Of a stretch of 64,000 nucleotides of DNA, positions 26,415 through 39,243 are shown one piece after another; the stretch's first letter is position 1, and the number at the start of each line of letters is the position of its first letter. The position numbers and the translations under genes were made by a program. The notes below the pieces were generated by a model. It ran no database searches. It was not told the DNA's origin and saw only the letters and a program-made list of their open reading frames with translations. Origin of the DNA: Allantophomopsis cytisporea (lineage: Eukaryota > Ascomycota > Leotiomycetes > Phacidiales > Phacidiaceae); NCBI GenBank assembly GCA_024752435.1, contig CP103030.1, positions 1,178,001 through 1,242,000 on the forward strand. The letters are read 5' to 3'.

Positions 26415-28701
26415 GATGAGATGAATTAGAACAGAGAGACAAGTCTCTGAAGAGGGATTGTGTGAAGTGTTCAAAAAGAGCGAAGTATATGATGAACTCT
26501 TCGATGACTTACATGTTGTACATAGTCTTACTCGTCATATATAGAGCGATAGAAAATCAGGTGATTTCCCGCCTCCCCCTGAGGTATCTCTCTGCCAACA
26601 CAGAGGCATCCGGTTACCGTGGAAAGCACTTCGAGATTCTGATAAATATGACATGCATGCATATAAACTGGTCGCAACCGGGAATAATGTCAGTAACCGT
26701 TCATCTGGTGGACATTGCACGTCCAAATGTGTTTCTAGACAGACATAGAAGTTGACCGATAGATATGATTTTCAAGTGAGATTGCAGAACGATTCCATTG
26801 ACTGATGTGGCATGTGCAGACGCAACCAGATATTGTACTCGACGCATCAGTTACTGAGGGTATTGGGAGTTCTTCTACCGAGGTTCTTTGTGGGCTGTTT
26901 TCCACCAGGCAACTGAATCCCCAATACCCATTTAATTGGTTGACAACTCAAGTGCAAATTATATGCAGATATATGGCACTTCGTATGTTATGACTAAGTG
27001 TTAAGTAAAGTAGAAGATCAGAGACTCCATAATTCTGAGCGGTTACATCGATACAGTGGCAGATATAAATATAGAATAAACCAGGCTCTTATGTGCTCTA
27101 GATGAGTTTAGTTATGGCAACCAGAAGGTATCCTTGAATTGATCCGACTTTTATCACCTTTATCTATAATGATAGAACTGAATATGTGTCAGTGAAATAA
27201 ACTTGCCGTAGCAGCCCCCAATCGTATATTGATAGAGCAGTAGAGTGTTGGGTTGTCAAAAAGATTAAGAAACAGGCAAATGTAATCGAAAGTGGCGGTG
27301 TTGAGAACAGGAAGACGTTGAATCTGAAAAAAAAGGCTGCTGAAGCCCGACTTTCTACAGGCCTGAGGCGCAACATTGCTGAGTAGCTCGCCCTGTAAAG
27401 CAGAAACGAAAATGGAGTAGCTTAATCTGCCAGAAAGCTAATATTAGAGTAACATGAATTAACACGCCATTATCTCCCCAGGGACGGGAAGGCTCTTGAC
27501 TCTGAGGGAGGGCCCTTATGATGATATTGATCAATCATGTCAAAGTATTCCGCTGAGGTAAACTAATTCGCTTGCTCAGTTGAACATCACTGCCGCCATA
27601 TACCGAAAAACCTTCTCGTCACTAGAGAGATACTCTGATGATATGTCGCAATTGGTTTTGCAGTACTATATATATTTTAGCATATACTACATGTGATAAG
27701 GCGCTGACATGATGATATGCATTTGACTAGTCACGTGTTTGACTGAGAGAACTCTATTCTCTATCAACATCTACTTAGTCGTGACTATTAATTCACAATA
27801 GCCTTACTCACTGTATTCAGCTTGTGATACCATACTCTACTCTGCAGCATACCTTTTCTCCGTAGCAGACATTATTGAAGCATTTAATCTACTTTTCTCT
27901 GGCACTTACTAACTGTGGACAGCTCAATCGAAGCTGGCTCTACGATGTCACTGCATCATGATTTCAAATCCAATAGAGTTGGAATCGGGCCAATCTTATT
28001 TTTAAAGCACAGACTATGTTCCCTGCAACGATGTCTTTCAACGTCCACTAAGATGCATAAATAAACGCCTCGAAGCAATCTCCGTCGATTGGTTCCGGAA
28101 ACAACCCCGAATAATCAAATCCAGGAAAGAGTAAACATATGTCAAGACGCAATCGGGGCTCATGGATATTAACAGCCTCAATGATCTGTTTTCAGCCTCT
28201 TGCGACATAAACTACGACGGATGTTGCCATTGATATCAAGTAAATGAATCTCAGATCTTAGGCTCCACTCTACAACGAGGAACACTGATAACATTCAACA
28301 AATCAACCCATACTTTCGAACTAGACTAAATATGATGATATGACACATGTCTTAATAGTCCTGGAAATTTCTATCTCGTTATGCTGAACCTTGAGGCTGC
28401 ATTCCTGTAATAGGACAAGCTCAACCCCAAACGATACACGAAAGCAGTTCAACTGGGAATGCCAAAAGAATTCATGTGAACTCTGAAAACAATCAGACTG
28501 AATATGAAAACGTCGCTCTCCTATCAGTGGACAAGATTATACAATCTCTCTATCTTACGACGTTTTCGACAGAGTATTCCTCAGGCCTTATATGGTTATT
28601 AATAGCGGCTCCTTTCCCTCACAGTCATCAGAAGCAAGTCAACAATTTACAAAGTTTCTTTAAGATTTATCCTGAGTATCTTCAAACTTTCAGACTTCAC
28701 A
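26415..28701. promoter_or_regulatory. 2.3-kb divergent promoter region of PKS1 and the hydrolase
   Basis: AT-rich region between the start codons of PKS1 (minus) and the FSH1-like hydrolase (plus), expected to hold both promoters. I see no regulator gene. The open frame at 28476-28820 runs into the hydrolase in a different frame and is not supported. Confidence 0.5.
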
Positions 28702-29800
28702 ATGCGCTTCCTCTGTCTGCCTGGTGCATATGCCAATACAAAGGTCTGCTACTCACTCGTCCTCATTTTATTCACTTGCCTAACTTTTGTGCCAGAACTG
28801 GAGAGTACAACTCGGTATGACTTCTCTATTTTTCATTGCCCTCATACCAGGAGTCATTAATTAACACTCACTCAAAAAGCTCCATTTGTCGATCATATCA
28901 CATCAGAGAAGATCGAGTTCATATTCACCCAAGGTACTATCCCTTGCGCTCCACCAAAGGGCTTCGTGGAATACTTTGGTCCCGCACCACACTTCCGGTT
29001 CCTAGAATATAATGGGGAAAACGAAGAAGAAGATGTCTTGGAAAAGATCCGAGACATGCCTGATGCGACGACTGCCGAAGACGCGTTGCGGCTTATCCTT
29101 CCATCTGCAGAAGCAGATGTGACAAAAAGTATGCGCATAGCGCTGGATGCACTGTACGAAACTATGGAGCGGGATGGACCCTTTGATGGAATTGTCGGTT
29201 ATAGCGAAGGAGCTACAGTTGCCTCAACACTGGTTCTCGACGAGAAGAGAAGATTTGAAAAAGTAAGTACACTGGGAAGCAGTCGTCTGCGATGAAGCTT
29301 GAAGGGTATCTGCAGACAGTGTTTTTTTCTTTATAAACAGAGACTGAAAACATTGCTCTAAATCCTCTGTAACATGAAACTTCGCTGACTATCTATCAAG
29401 GAAGGTAGAGAGAGGATGATCAAGTGCGCGATTTTCTTTTGTGGCTGGCCTCCGATCAAACCCGATGACGGTGGTATCGTTTTAAGTGATGAATCTGACA
29501 CATTATCATCGATATTCCTACGTGCCATGGTAAGTGATTCTTCGAATCTTGCCTCACAATCTACTACTTGATACTACATGTGACACACGGCTACCTTCAT
29601 TTGGGTACTTCAACTAAATACTCACAGTTGTTGGCGCTGATGATCCATACTTCCACGGCTCAATGGCTTTGTATAACGTATGTGAAGAGGATACAGCTAT
29701 TTTCTTCGATCACGGAAAGGGCCACACGCTTCCAAGGGATGCGCGCACTTTGGAGGAGCTGGGCGCTGTTATTAGGAATTTGGTCACAAGCGTTTGTTAA
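28702..29800 (+). CDS. FSH1/LovG-like serine hydrolase (candidate chain-releasing thioesterase)
   Basis: Model: exons 28702-28743, 28796-28814, 28880-29262, 29401-29521 and 29628-29800, 245 residues. The N-terminus MRFLCLPGAYANTKNW is the first strand and oxyanion loop of the FSH1 alpha/beta-hydrolase family. The nucleophile is in GYSEGA (GxSxG), the acid in VVGADDPYF and the base in GKGHTLPRD, so the triad is complete. In lovastatin biosynthesis the family member LovG releases the nonaketide from LovB; a matching job on PKS1 or PKS2 is inferred from position and size. Exon 2 is only 19 nt. The last junction is odd: the strong donor at 29530 (GTAAGT) throws the triad Asp and His out of frame, whereas a weaker GTGCCA donor at 29522 (or GTGATT at 29534) restores it. 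Either an atypical splice is used or the gene is partly decayed. Confidence 0.78.
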
Positions 29801-30649
29801 AATATAGATCGCTTGCTTGACAGATATGCCTAGATCCTTTTTTTATGCTGGCAAAAAATTCAGAATTAACACAGACTCTATAACTAGTAATATTATATGA
29901 ATTGGAGAAATGATTCAACCTTCAATGCATATAGTCGTCAGTGAGCGTGTTTTGATACCAGCCTACTTTCTTACCTCTAAACTAAAATGACATCCTCGTT
30001 TTTAATGTCCCGAAACTCATGTGTTTAGAATATTTGGACTTTACTCTGTGTATTTGTGGCTCGGGCAAGACTGACGGCTAACAGTTGGCTTGCTTGCCTG
30101 ATAGCGCATCAAGTTCGGAGCCCCCATTTCCATTACCTTATCTATAAACTCAATAATTTCTATCCTTCACTCCCTGCCTCAAACATATATCCAGTATCGG
30201 ACTTTACTACCATGCACAGTATCAAGATATATCGGTACTCTGAAAACGTACTAGATTTGTGTATGATATTAGCTAGCCCGTTAGCAGCTACCAATTTACC
30301 CCTGTTATGATCTGAGTTTTTATTGTAGTTGCTGAGAAACTACATTAAGCTTACATCATTCAAGACGCTGCGAAATGATTTATCACCTTGTTGTAGCACG
30401 TGAATTTCTACACGGATGGCGGTGTGTTATGCGCCAACATGCAACCGTTTGGTAGCTCCTGCACATCGACTCCAATGATATGCAAGGGAAGTCTCTGAGT
30501 TGCAACCTTGTGCAACACTAGACAAATAAAGGATAAATATTACGAGGTCAACGACTTGAGATGGAATGATAACTTTATTGCATCCGGAATGCGAGAATAT
30601 TGCATGATGATAGTCTATAACTCAGCATGCCCGCCTCATCGAAGATCGC
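29801..30649. promoter_or_regulatory. upstream region of the ABC transporter
   Basis: AT-rich, no gene. It separates the hydrolase from the transporter in the same orientation and should contain the transporter promoter. Confidence 0.45.
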
Positions 30650-33600
30650 ATGCTTGCATACCTCCGAGCTGCGTCCATTCTCAGAATTGTGCACTCTTCC
30701 CGCACCTCTGCGCTTCACTTACTTGTATCGATTTTGACGATGCGCCTGTTCAAAACGGCTGACATTGTGCCAGGAGTATTTGGCCCTGCTGCTCAGATGG
30801 GGAGCGTCGTAAACGATGCAGATATCGAGCTCGCATTTACGACTCACTCATCTGCGACGGACGTTAACGAGTACAGTGGAATAGCTGAGGATTTACACCC
30901 TGGAGAGACAGATGATGAGGTCGCAATACTTGCAAGAACATTTACCTCAAGCTCTAGGCGCCAATCAGATGGCGACTTTGTTAATCCTTTTGTCACATCT
31001 GATAGCCCACATCTGGATCCTCATTCACAAAGCTTCAACTATAGGGCCTGGGTCAAGACTCTCGTTGGAATCACATCTAGAGACCCAGACCGCTACCCTC
31101 AGCGCGTTGCTGGTATCTCCTATCAAAATCTCAACATCCATGGCTATGGCGAGCCTACGGATTACCAGAAGAGCTTTGGTAATTACCCACTAGAACTCAT
31201 CGGATTGTTCAAGTCGTTGATTGGGCGATCACAAAAGACCAAGATCCAGATCTTGAAAAACTTTGATGGCTTGATTAAGAGTGGAGAGATGCTTGTCGTC
31301 TTAGGACGGCCTGGAAGGTGAAAATAATGCTATCACAGAATACTATACCTGTCTAACTTATGATATAGTGGCTGCTCGACTTTACTCAAAGCTATTGCTG
31401 GAGAAACTGATGGTTTTTTCGTGGATGAGGTCTCCAATATTAATTATCAAGGTATTCCGATGAAGACTATGCAGAACGACTTCCGTGGTGAGGCCATTTA
31501 CCAAGCTGAGGTTGATGTGCACTTCCCTCAACTGACGGTTGGCCAAACTCTGTCATTTGCGGCTCAGGCTAGAGCACCTCGTAATCGCTTGCCTGGTGTT
31601 AGTCGCAGGAAATATGCGGAGCACATGCGAGACGTGGTGATGAACATCTTTGGTCTTTCCCATACTATAAACACGAAGGTTGGAAATGATTATATTCGTG
31701 GCATCAGCGGCGGCGAAAGAAAGCGAGTCAGTATTGCTGAAGCATGTCTAGGAGGCAGCCCCCTACAATGTTGGGATAATAGTACTCGTGGACTTGACAG
31801 TGCGACTGCTTTAGAATTTGTGAAGAATCTGAGGATCTCAACTGAATTGGGAGGCTCTGCTGCCGTGGTAGCTATCTATCAAGCTTCTCAGGCAATCTAC
31901 GATGTAAGTACGCGTCAGTTTAGCTCCTTCAATATTTGACCTAACGGTTGTAGGTCTTTAACAAAGTTGCGGTGCTTTATGAGGGGCGACAGATCTACTT
32001 TGGAAACATTCATAAGGCGAAAGACTTCTTTATCAATATTGGTTTTGATTGCCCTGCTCGTCAGACGACCGCTGACTTTTTGACCTCCATAACGTCTCCG
32101 AAGGAGCGTCAAGTTCGTCCCGGTTGGGAGAATCGGACACCACGCACTCCAGAGGAGTTTGCTAAGCTCTGGGAAGAGAGTGAAGACCGGGCCCGACTCT
32201 TACTTGATATCAAGGCTTTCGAAGAAGAATTTCCAGTTGGCGGTCCCCATCTACAAAAGTTCTATGATGGAAGAAAAGCTCAACAAGCAACCGGACAACG
32301 TCAAAAGTCACCATATACTCTTACTCTTCCAATGCAAGTCAAACTTTGTATGACGAGAGGATTTCAAAGGTTCAAGCAAGACTATGGGATGACGATCTCT
32401 GGCGCTGTTGGTAATTCGGTTATGGCTCTGATCATTGGCAGTGTTTTCTACAACCTGAAGGATGATACCTCAACCCTTTATTCCAGGGAAGCACTCCTCT
32501 TCTTCGCAATCCTTTTGAATGCCTTTAGCAGCGCTATAGAGATTTTGACGCTTTATGCTCAGCGCCCCATCGTCGAAAAGCACAACAAGTATGCTTTCTA
32601 TCATCCCCTCTCTGAAGCACTCTCTTCAATGCTTTGCGATCTTCCAAATAAGCTCATCTCCTCCACAATTTTCAACTTGATCATTTATTTTATGACGAAC
32701 CTTCGTCGTGAACCAAGAGCATTCTTTATTTTCTGGTTGTTTAATTTCGTTAGCATATTGTGCATGTCTATGATTTTTAGAGCTATTGGAAGTCTGTCAA
32801 GATCACTGGCCGCGGCTATGGCCCCAACCGCCGTCTTCATCCTTGCATTAATTATCTATACTGGATTTGCAATTCCTGTAAGAGACATGCATGGATGGAT
32901 CAAGTGGTTCCACTACATTGATCCTGTATCTTATGCTTTCGAATCTTTGATGATCAACGAGGTAGGTCTAATATCGACCACAGACGCCAATAACACAGCT
33001 AAATACTCTACTGCAGTTCCGAGATCGTCGGATACCTTGTGCTAGATACGTACCCTCAGGTGAGACCGAAGGAATGAACTACAACTTCGTAGGCCCGACC
33101 CAGCGAGTTTGTTCCGCAACAGGGTCACAGCCCGGGGCGGACTATCTTGATGGAAACGCATATCTTGAGACCAGTTTCAATTATTCACCATCACATATCT
33201 GGCGCAACCTCGGTATTGTCATTTTCTTGACTTTCTTTGGTCTCGCTGTCTACATTGTCGCCGCTGAATATATCTCCACCAAAAAATCAAAAGGCGAAGT
33301 TCTTTTATTCCCTCGAGGTCAAGTCCCAGCGATGAAGAACTTTAACGATGCCGAAATAGCTAGAAATTATCGTGTTACAGCAGACGCTGCAGAGGTGGTT
33401 ACAAGTAATGTAGCCAATAAGGTAGCTGAACCTATCATGAGGAAACAGGGCGGAATCTTTCACTGGGATGCTGTCACCTACGATATCAAAGTCAAGGGAG
33501 AGCCAAGAAGACTTCTCACGGACATTGATGGATGGGTAAAGCCTGGCACCCTGACCGCTCTCATGGGTGTGTCGGGTGCAGGTAAAACCACATTACTTGA

Positions 33601-35451
33601 TGTCTTGGCCTCTCGTGTCACGATGGGGGTTGTGACAGGTGAAATGCTTGTAAATGGAAGGCAGAGAGATAGCAGCTTCCAACGCAAGACTGGATACGTT
33701 CAGCAACAGGATCTTCACTTGGCTACCTCGACCGTGAGAGAAGCCTTGGAGTTCAGTGCGATATTACGTCAACCAAAGAATATAACCCTTACACACAAGT
33801 TAGCCTACGTCGACGAAGTGATTAGAGTCCTCGAGATGGAGTCTTATGCAAATGCAGTCATTGGTGTGCCAGGCGAGGGTCTCAACGTTGAACAGCGTAA
33901 GAGATTAACTATTGGTGTTGAACTGGCCGCTAGACCTGCACTTCTTCTCTTTCTTGACGAACCTACCTCTGGTCTCGATTCTCAAACTGCCTGGTCCATC
34001 TGTACACTTCTTCGAAAGCTGGCCAACAGCGGTCAAGCAATTCTCTGCACAATCCATCAGCCGTCAGCAATTCTTTTTCAAATGTTTGATCGCCTACTTT
34101 TTCTCGCCGAAGGTGGGAAGACGGTATACTTCGGTCCCATTGGGGAAAATTCTAAGGTCTTGACTGCTTATTTTGAGAAGAATGGGTCTCGTGCTTGTGG
34201 TGATGATGAAAATCCAGCCGAATGGATCTTGGAGGTTATTGGTGCGGCTCCAGGATCTACCAGTGAGATTGATTGGTCGCAGGTCTGGCACGATTCCAAA
34301 GAACGTCGACGGGTCAAGCGCGACCTCACCCAATTGCAGCGGGACCTCGCTCATTTAGCAGTTGACAGTGATAAGGAGGAACTTGCGGAGTTCGCTGCAT
34401 CTTTTGGTTCTCAATTTAGAGCTGTTACCAGTAGGGTGTTTAAGCAGTACTGGAGAAGTCCTACGTATTTGTACTCGAAGCTGGTTCTTTGTGTTTCTTC
34501 TGCTTTGTTTGTTGGATTCTCATTCTATAAGGCTCAAAATACCCTTCAGGGGATGCAAAACCAACTCATCGGTATATTCATGCTTCTTACAATCTTCGGA
34601 AACTTGCTTCAGCAGATCATGCCTCACTTTGTTACTCAACGATCTCTTTACGAGATACGGGAGCGTCCGTCGAAGACCTACGATTGGAAGGTATTTATCC
34701 TATCAAATATCATTGTCGAACTTCCTTGGAATACTCTTATGGCTGTGCTCATCTTCTTTTGCTGGTACTATCCAATTGGTCTTTATAAAAATGCTCAGGA
34801 TGCTATTGGGGGATCACAGCTCCATGAACGAGGGGGACTCATGCTTCTTTACGTCTGGGCTTTCTTAATGTTTACATCAACCTTCTCCGACATGGTTGTT
34901 GCCGGAATTAATACTGCCGAGACTGCAGGTAATATTGGAAGTGCAATGTTCTCCTTTACATTGATCTTCTGCGGGCAAGTCTTCTTCATCTTTGTATCAT
35001 ACAGAATTAAAAAAAGCTAACAAATCTCCACAGCGTTCTCGCCTCTCCCTCCGTTTTCCCTCATTTCTGGATTTTTATGTACCGCATATCACCTTTGACA
35101 TACCTTGTAGATGGTATGCTATCAGTTGGTATAGCCAACACATACGCCTACTGCGCCGACTACCAATTTTTGAACTTTGATCCGCCCCCTTCCAAAACAT
35201 GCGGGACTTATCTTGAAGACTACATCGCTGTCGTCGGTGGTTATGTTAATAATCCAAACGCTACCTCTGACTGCCATTATTGTACCATCTACGAAACAAA
35301 CGTGTTTTTGGAGAGTATGAGTTCAAGCTATAGCCACAGGTGGAGGAACTTCGGTATACTTTGGGCATACATTATTTTCAATGTCTTTGGCGCCATTGGA
35401 CTTTACTGGCTTGCTAGGGTGCCGAAGAGGAGTCGTGAGAAGAAGGATTAG
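30650..35451 (+). CDS. PDR-type full-length ABCG transporter
   Basis: Model: exons 30650-31317, 31369-31903, 31954-32961, 33017-34974 and 35034-35451, up to 1528 residues, the usual PDR size. Order is NBD1-TMD1-NBD2-TMD2. NBD1 has the family's degenerate Walker A (GRPGSGCST, Cys in place of Lys), a good signature (GISGGERKR) and a degenerate Walker B ([10 protein letters not shown]). NBD2 has a canonical Walker A (GVSGAGKTT) and Walker B ([13 protein letters not shown]) but a weak signature (LNVEQRKR). That is the normal asymmetric fungal PDR pattern with one working ATP site. Each TMD has about six hydrophobic segments. Such pumps export hydrophobic drugs and secondary metabolites through the plasma membrane; in this setting it probably exports the cluster product or gives self-protection. 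The last intron, 34975-35033, needs a GC donor (GCAAGT). The start is uncertain: ATGs at 30650, 30740 and 30797 are all in frame. Confidence 0.92.
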
Positions 35452-37806
35452 TATATTGGGACATTTTTCAGTAAATGAAAGTCTTTAGTTTGGTTGTCGT
35501 TGTTGCTGTTGAAACAGATTTCTGGTCATAGAGCTTCGATGCCTTGTGCCTTTTGCAGATTGAAGAAAATGGCTAAACTATGGTGAAATGTTAAACTCTG
35601 AAATTCTGGCTTCTCATCCTTTATGTGCTAGCTTATTATCCATTATCATAGGTTAACAATCTAGTTACCCAAAAATGCTTTGTAATACACTATATGGCCA
35701 CTTGAGACAAACTTTTGTCATCAATGCCCGCCTATACATCAAATCTCCTCTTAACCTCATCGCCATATCTTTTGTTGAGGTTTTCAAAGCGATTGGAACA
35801 TACGCTTCAGCTCTCTGTGTTCAAGTACAAAGTTAAAAACACGATAGCCGTCTCAACATATTTACCTTTTCCTTGGTCCCACAGAAACTTGACGAGACCT
35901 GACTGTACTGGTCACTACCATCCCCAGGGTATCATAGTAGCCACATACTTTCTAAATAGACGCACTTGTGCATTAGACTTGATACTATACATAACGCAAA
36001 CTTTATAATACGAGAGCGCCATCTAACCTAATAGTTTGGTAAAGCTTTGTATTTATATTGGGAATCGTACTTCGACAACGTTGCATTAGGAAAAGCTCAT
36101 TTTTTAAACTTTCTAGATAAGCATTTCAACGATTGCAGTCGCTTGATGTAAGGGTGAACGAAGACGGAAGTTCTAATGGACGTACCCCACTTCGATCAGT
36201 TTCGGAGGACAACTTCAGAAACTGGTGAAACGTAAAGTCTAGCCATGTGGATAGGCTATAGCTTGCGGCTGTAAGCCAGCATTGTAAGTTTATACTAAAC
36301 ATATCTAGTTGTCTCTATTTATTGAAGATTAGGCAAATAGATGTAGGCTTTGACACTGGTTCTTCTGTATTGCCAGTTTCGTATCAATTTTTCCGGGCTT
36401 CAGCAACATGGGACATCGGACAAACGCTCATACAAAGAACTTGGATGTTGAAGTAGATATCCTATGTGAAAACTAGTCACAGACGTTGCATGTTGACTCA
36501 ATCACACGCAGTTTGAGTCTAAGACTATGAAACATTCATGCGTCTACTACATATAACACGAAAGCCCTACAAAGTGTAAAGTCTTAAGATTCATCTCTTG
36601 TTCTACTAAGATTTCTGCATTGATGATATGTATGCATAGAGAGCAGTACTAATAGTACGAGCTCATCCTTCGTCTTCTTATGGAATTTGTTTAATCTTGT
36701 CAGCGGATCTTACAGCAGCTACGATGTGCATGGGTGTGTTGATATACCCACACAGTGACCGGGACATGGCTGAGTTTTATATTGGAGCTCGATTATGAAA
36801 TCTAATATAGATGATGTGTGATTTCGAATGAATGGGTGAAGTTAGTACCAGCTGATAATGCAATAGCGATGATCGCGATCTATGTTCTGTTTGTTAATCT
36901 GGGTTACTTACACATTGAGCGTTGAGCAGTTGGTTTCCTCAGTCATGATTCACCAAAGTCCATCATGAGCATCCTAACAGCAGATGTAATGCAATCTATT
37001 AGCAACTTATCATACGAATATGGCCACCGATCTCCTCTGCTGCTGAGTGATCCGGCTTCCATTCATATATAGCTAATGACTTGCATGTGTCAAGAAGTAC
37101 TTTGGTTGTGTCAAATACTAACATACTTACTGAAAGCTGCTTCTATTTCACTTTTATGTCAATATACCTTCTGTTTCCCCTTGCCGTTAAAGGTTCATTC
37201 GAATTCCTGCATGAACCTTAACTTTTTCTGATTTCTCCTTGACCCACGATCCTAGCCACTGAGATGCAAAATCAAAATAGGGAATAGGGTCTCGATAGTC
37301 ATATATCTGAAGGGTTGAGAAGATATCGGCTTATGCATCATCCGATTCCACTTACTGCTGACGCTCCTTACGGGCTGGACGAGATTCTCTTGCTAGAAAA
37401 TCACACGTATTATGTAGCGGTACCACGAAAAGTGAAGAGATGCACCGCTAACTAATACTGTGAGTATCACTTCTTAGCCTGATTCTGGAAGGTGGATCAA
37501 AATTTCCCCCGTGTTCTACGCCTGGTGATATGTTGTATGTTGTGATGAGGTAATTCGAGTAGAAAGAAATGTGATTTTCAGATGTTTACATTTGTAGATA
37601 CATCAGATTTGCAAAAATGGCATATTCACTATGTCAATTTTAGTTTTTTTGACATCCATGATTTCTGGAAAAGATTCACTCTAGTTCATCTAAATCAGGG
37701 ACCTATAAGTATGTTTTTAGGACATCGTATCATAGCAACAAGCAGAGTAACTCATGCCCCCACCGACACCTGAGAGTATGGAGATTATACGTAAGAAACA
37801 GAGGGA
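35452..37806. other. 2.4-kb AT-rich intergenic region
   Basis: Lies between the 3' ends of the transporter and the acyltransferase. I see no gene, no RNA and no clear repeat. Its length is unexpected between convergent genes and may hide a decayed element. Confidence 0.5.
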
Positions 37807-39243
37807 CTAAGCACAAATAAATCGCGCATACTTTGTGAACTCCTTGTCTTCCTTCAACACATCCAGTACATCAACATCGATGAAAAGAATGACCTCCAGC
37901 CCACCATCAGTAGAGCGTGGCATGATTATACCGAAACCATCCATCATAGAAATAGCAGGAAATCTAAGAGTGTTTAAGTAGCCTAAGTTCTCACCCCAGT
38001 AACTGTTCAACATAGGAAAAGATGACAGATTGGTGACATGCAGATCAGTCTTATGATTCAGGTCCATAGTACGCTCAATTTCTCTGACACGCGGCCAGGC
38101 TTCCATTGCACCAAGAAGCTCCCAAATGTTGTCGGAGGACCACCAATCGATACTGCTGCTGATGGCTGATGCAATGCGGTACAATGCATCTGTATCAGAA
38201 GAGAAGATCTCTGAAAGGGGTAGCAGTGTTTTGCTAGGAACAACGGAGTTACCCAGAAACTCAGGATGAAGAGCTGGTTCTATTCGTGACCGGATGTTGC
38301 ACGGGTTGTGATACGACGCTTTATCGAAGCCCTTCTGTTCCAGACGTCTCGCGCGGGTGTAATGCCGGAAAATGAATGCGGAGAGTACTGTGCCTCCCGT
38401 CATCTTGGTGCCACTTGGGTTCTTGGGCATTGCCATCTCCTCGATCTGTCGAATATTTTCTTTGGTAAAATACCAGCTTGACACTTTGACGCCTTCAGCT
38501 TCTGCACCACCGTTCATCTCCATACGCCGACCAACATTCCACCATGAAGCTCCATCAGTGGACGTACCACGCCCATCTTGAAAACTAGGGAAATCACAGA
38601 GCTCGCGCTTGGCAATCTTTTCGGGAAATAGAGCTGAGCGGTCGAGTGCTTCGGCAGGGATGAGCTCTGAAACAGGTAGAATTCGACCTTCAGATACCGC
38701 AGTGACGTGCTTTGCCCATCGATTAAAGATCATTGAAGAGCCATCTCCATCAACTATCGAATGATGGACATATGCGGCAAGAACAATCCCACCACGAATC
38801 AAGTTGGCTTGGATCTGCAAGCAAGGCGCAACGGCTGCAGGCACAAACGATAACGGGCAAACGACTGTAGGATTGAACGCAGATGCGGGAAAACCGTTAC
38901 GCTCCAGTTCTTCGAAATCAAGTACTGGGCCTTCATCCGCATCTACCATTCTTTTCACCTTAAAAAGTACTCCTCCATCTTCTGAGATTTCCAGAGTAAG
39001 GATGTCGCGTGATTCATCTTCTGTAATCACATCGCCAGCGAGGAAGGGGATCTCATCCAACAATCGAGCGAGACCATCTTGGAGGTCAGAAATAATTGTG
39101 TCGAATAGCTTGTCATCTGGCAGTTTGAAGATCAACAAAAATGGTGTGTAGTGTCTGCCATTGTATTGATCAAACCACGAAAGTGTGGTTGTCTCGGGCA
39201 CCGGTGGAATGGTCGGTCGTACGAAAGTCTTTGCTGTTGCCAT
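37807..39243 (-). CDS. HxxxD-type acyltransferase (trichothecene acetyltransferase-like)
   Basis: A single exon of 478 residues, ATG at 39243 and TAG at 37807. The catalytic HxxxD is in AYVHHSIVDGDGSS (His161, Asp165), followed by the usual Gly. The N-terminal half has the FLLIFKLPDD...LLDEIPFLAGD pattern of fungal members of the transferase (BAHD/TRI101-like) family, and the C-terminus has YWGENLGYLNTLRFP, at the place of the structural DFGWG motif, then IIMPRSTDGG and VILFIDVD. These enzymes move an acyl group from CoA to an alcohol or amine; some fungal members take chains made by a polyketide synthase. Between two HR-PKS genes the likely role is to esterify one product with acetyl or with the other polyketide chain. 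The acyl donor and acceptor cannot be read from sequence. It is divergent from PKS2. Confidence 0.88.
   Translation of the reverse strand: MATAKTFVRPTIPPVPETTTLSWFDQYNGRHYTPFLLIFKLPDDKLFDTIISDLQDGLARLLDEIPFLAGDVITEDESRDILTLEISEDGGVLFKVKRMVDADEGPVLDFEELERNGFPASAFNPTVVCPLSFVPAAVAPCLQIQANLIRGGIVLAAYVHHSIVDGDGSSMIFNRWAKHVTAVSEGRILPVSELIPAEALDRSALFPEKIAKRELCDFPSFQDGRGTSTDGASWWNVGRRMEMNGGAEAEGVKVSSWYFTKENIRQIEEMAMPKNPSGTKMTGGTVLSAFIFRHYTRARRLEQKGFDKASYHNPCNIRSRIEPALHPEFLGNSVVPSKTLLPLSEIFSSDTDALYRIASAISSSIDWWSSDNIWELLGAMEAWPRVREIERTMDLNHKTDLHVTNLSSFPMLNSYWGENLGYLNTLRFPAISMMDGFGIIMPRSTDGGLEVILFIDVDVLDVLKEDKEFTKYARFICA

Noticed and set aside
28476..28820. 114-residue frame just before the hydrolase
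   Set aside because: It runs across the hydrolase's first exons in another frame, and the hydrolase model is backed by family motifs.
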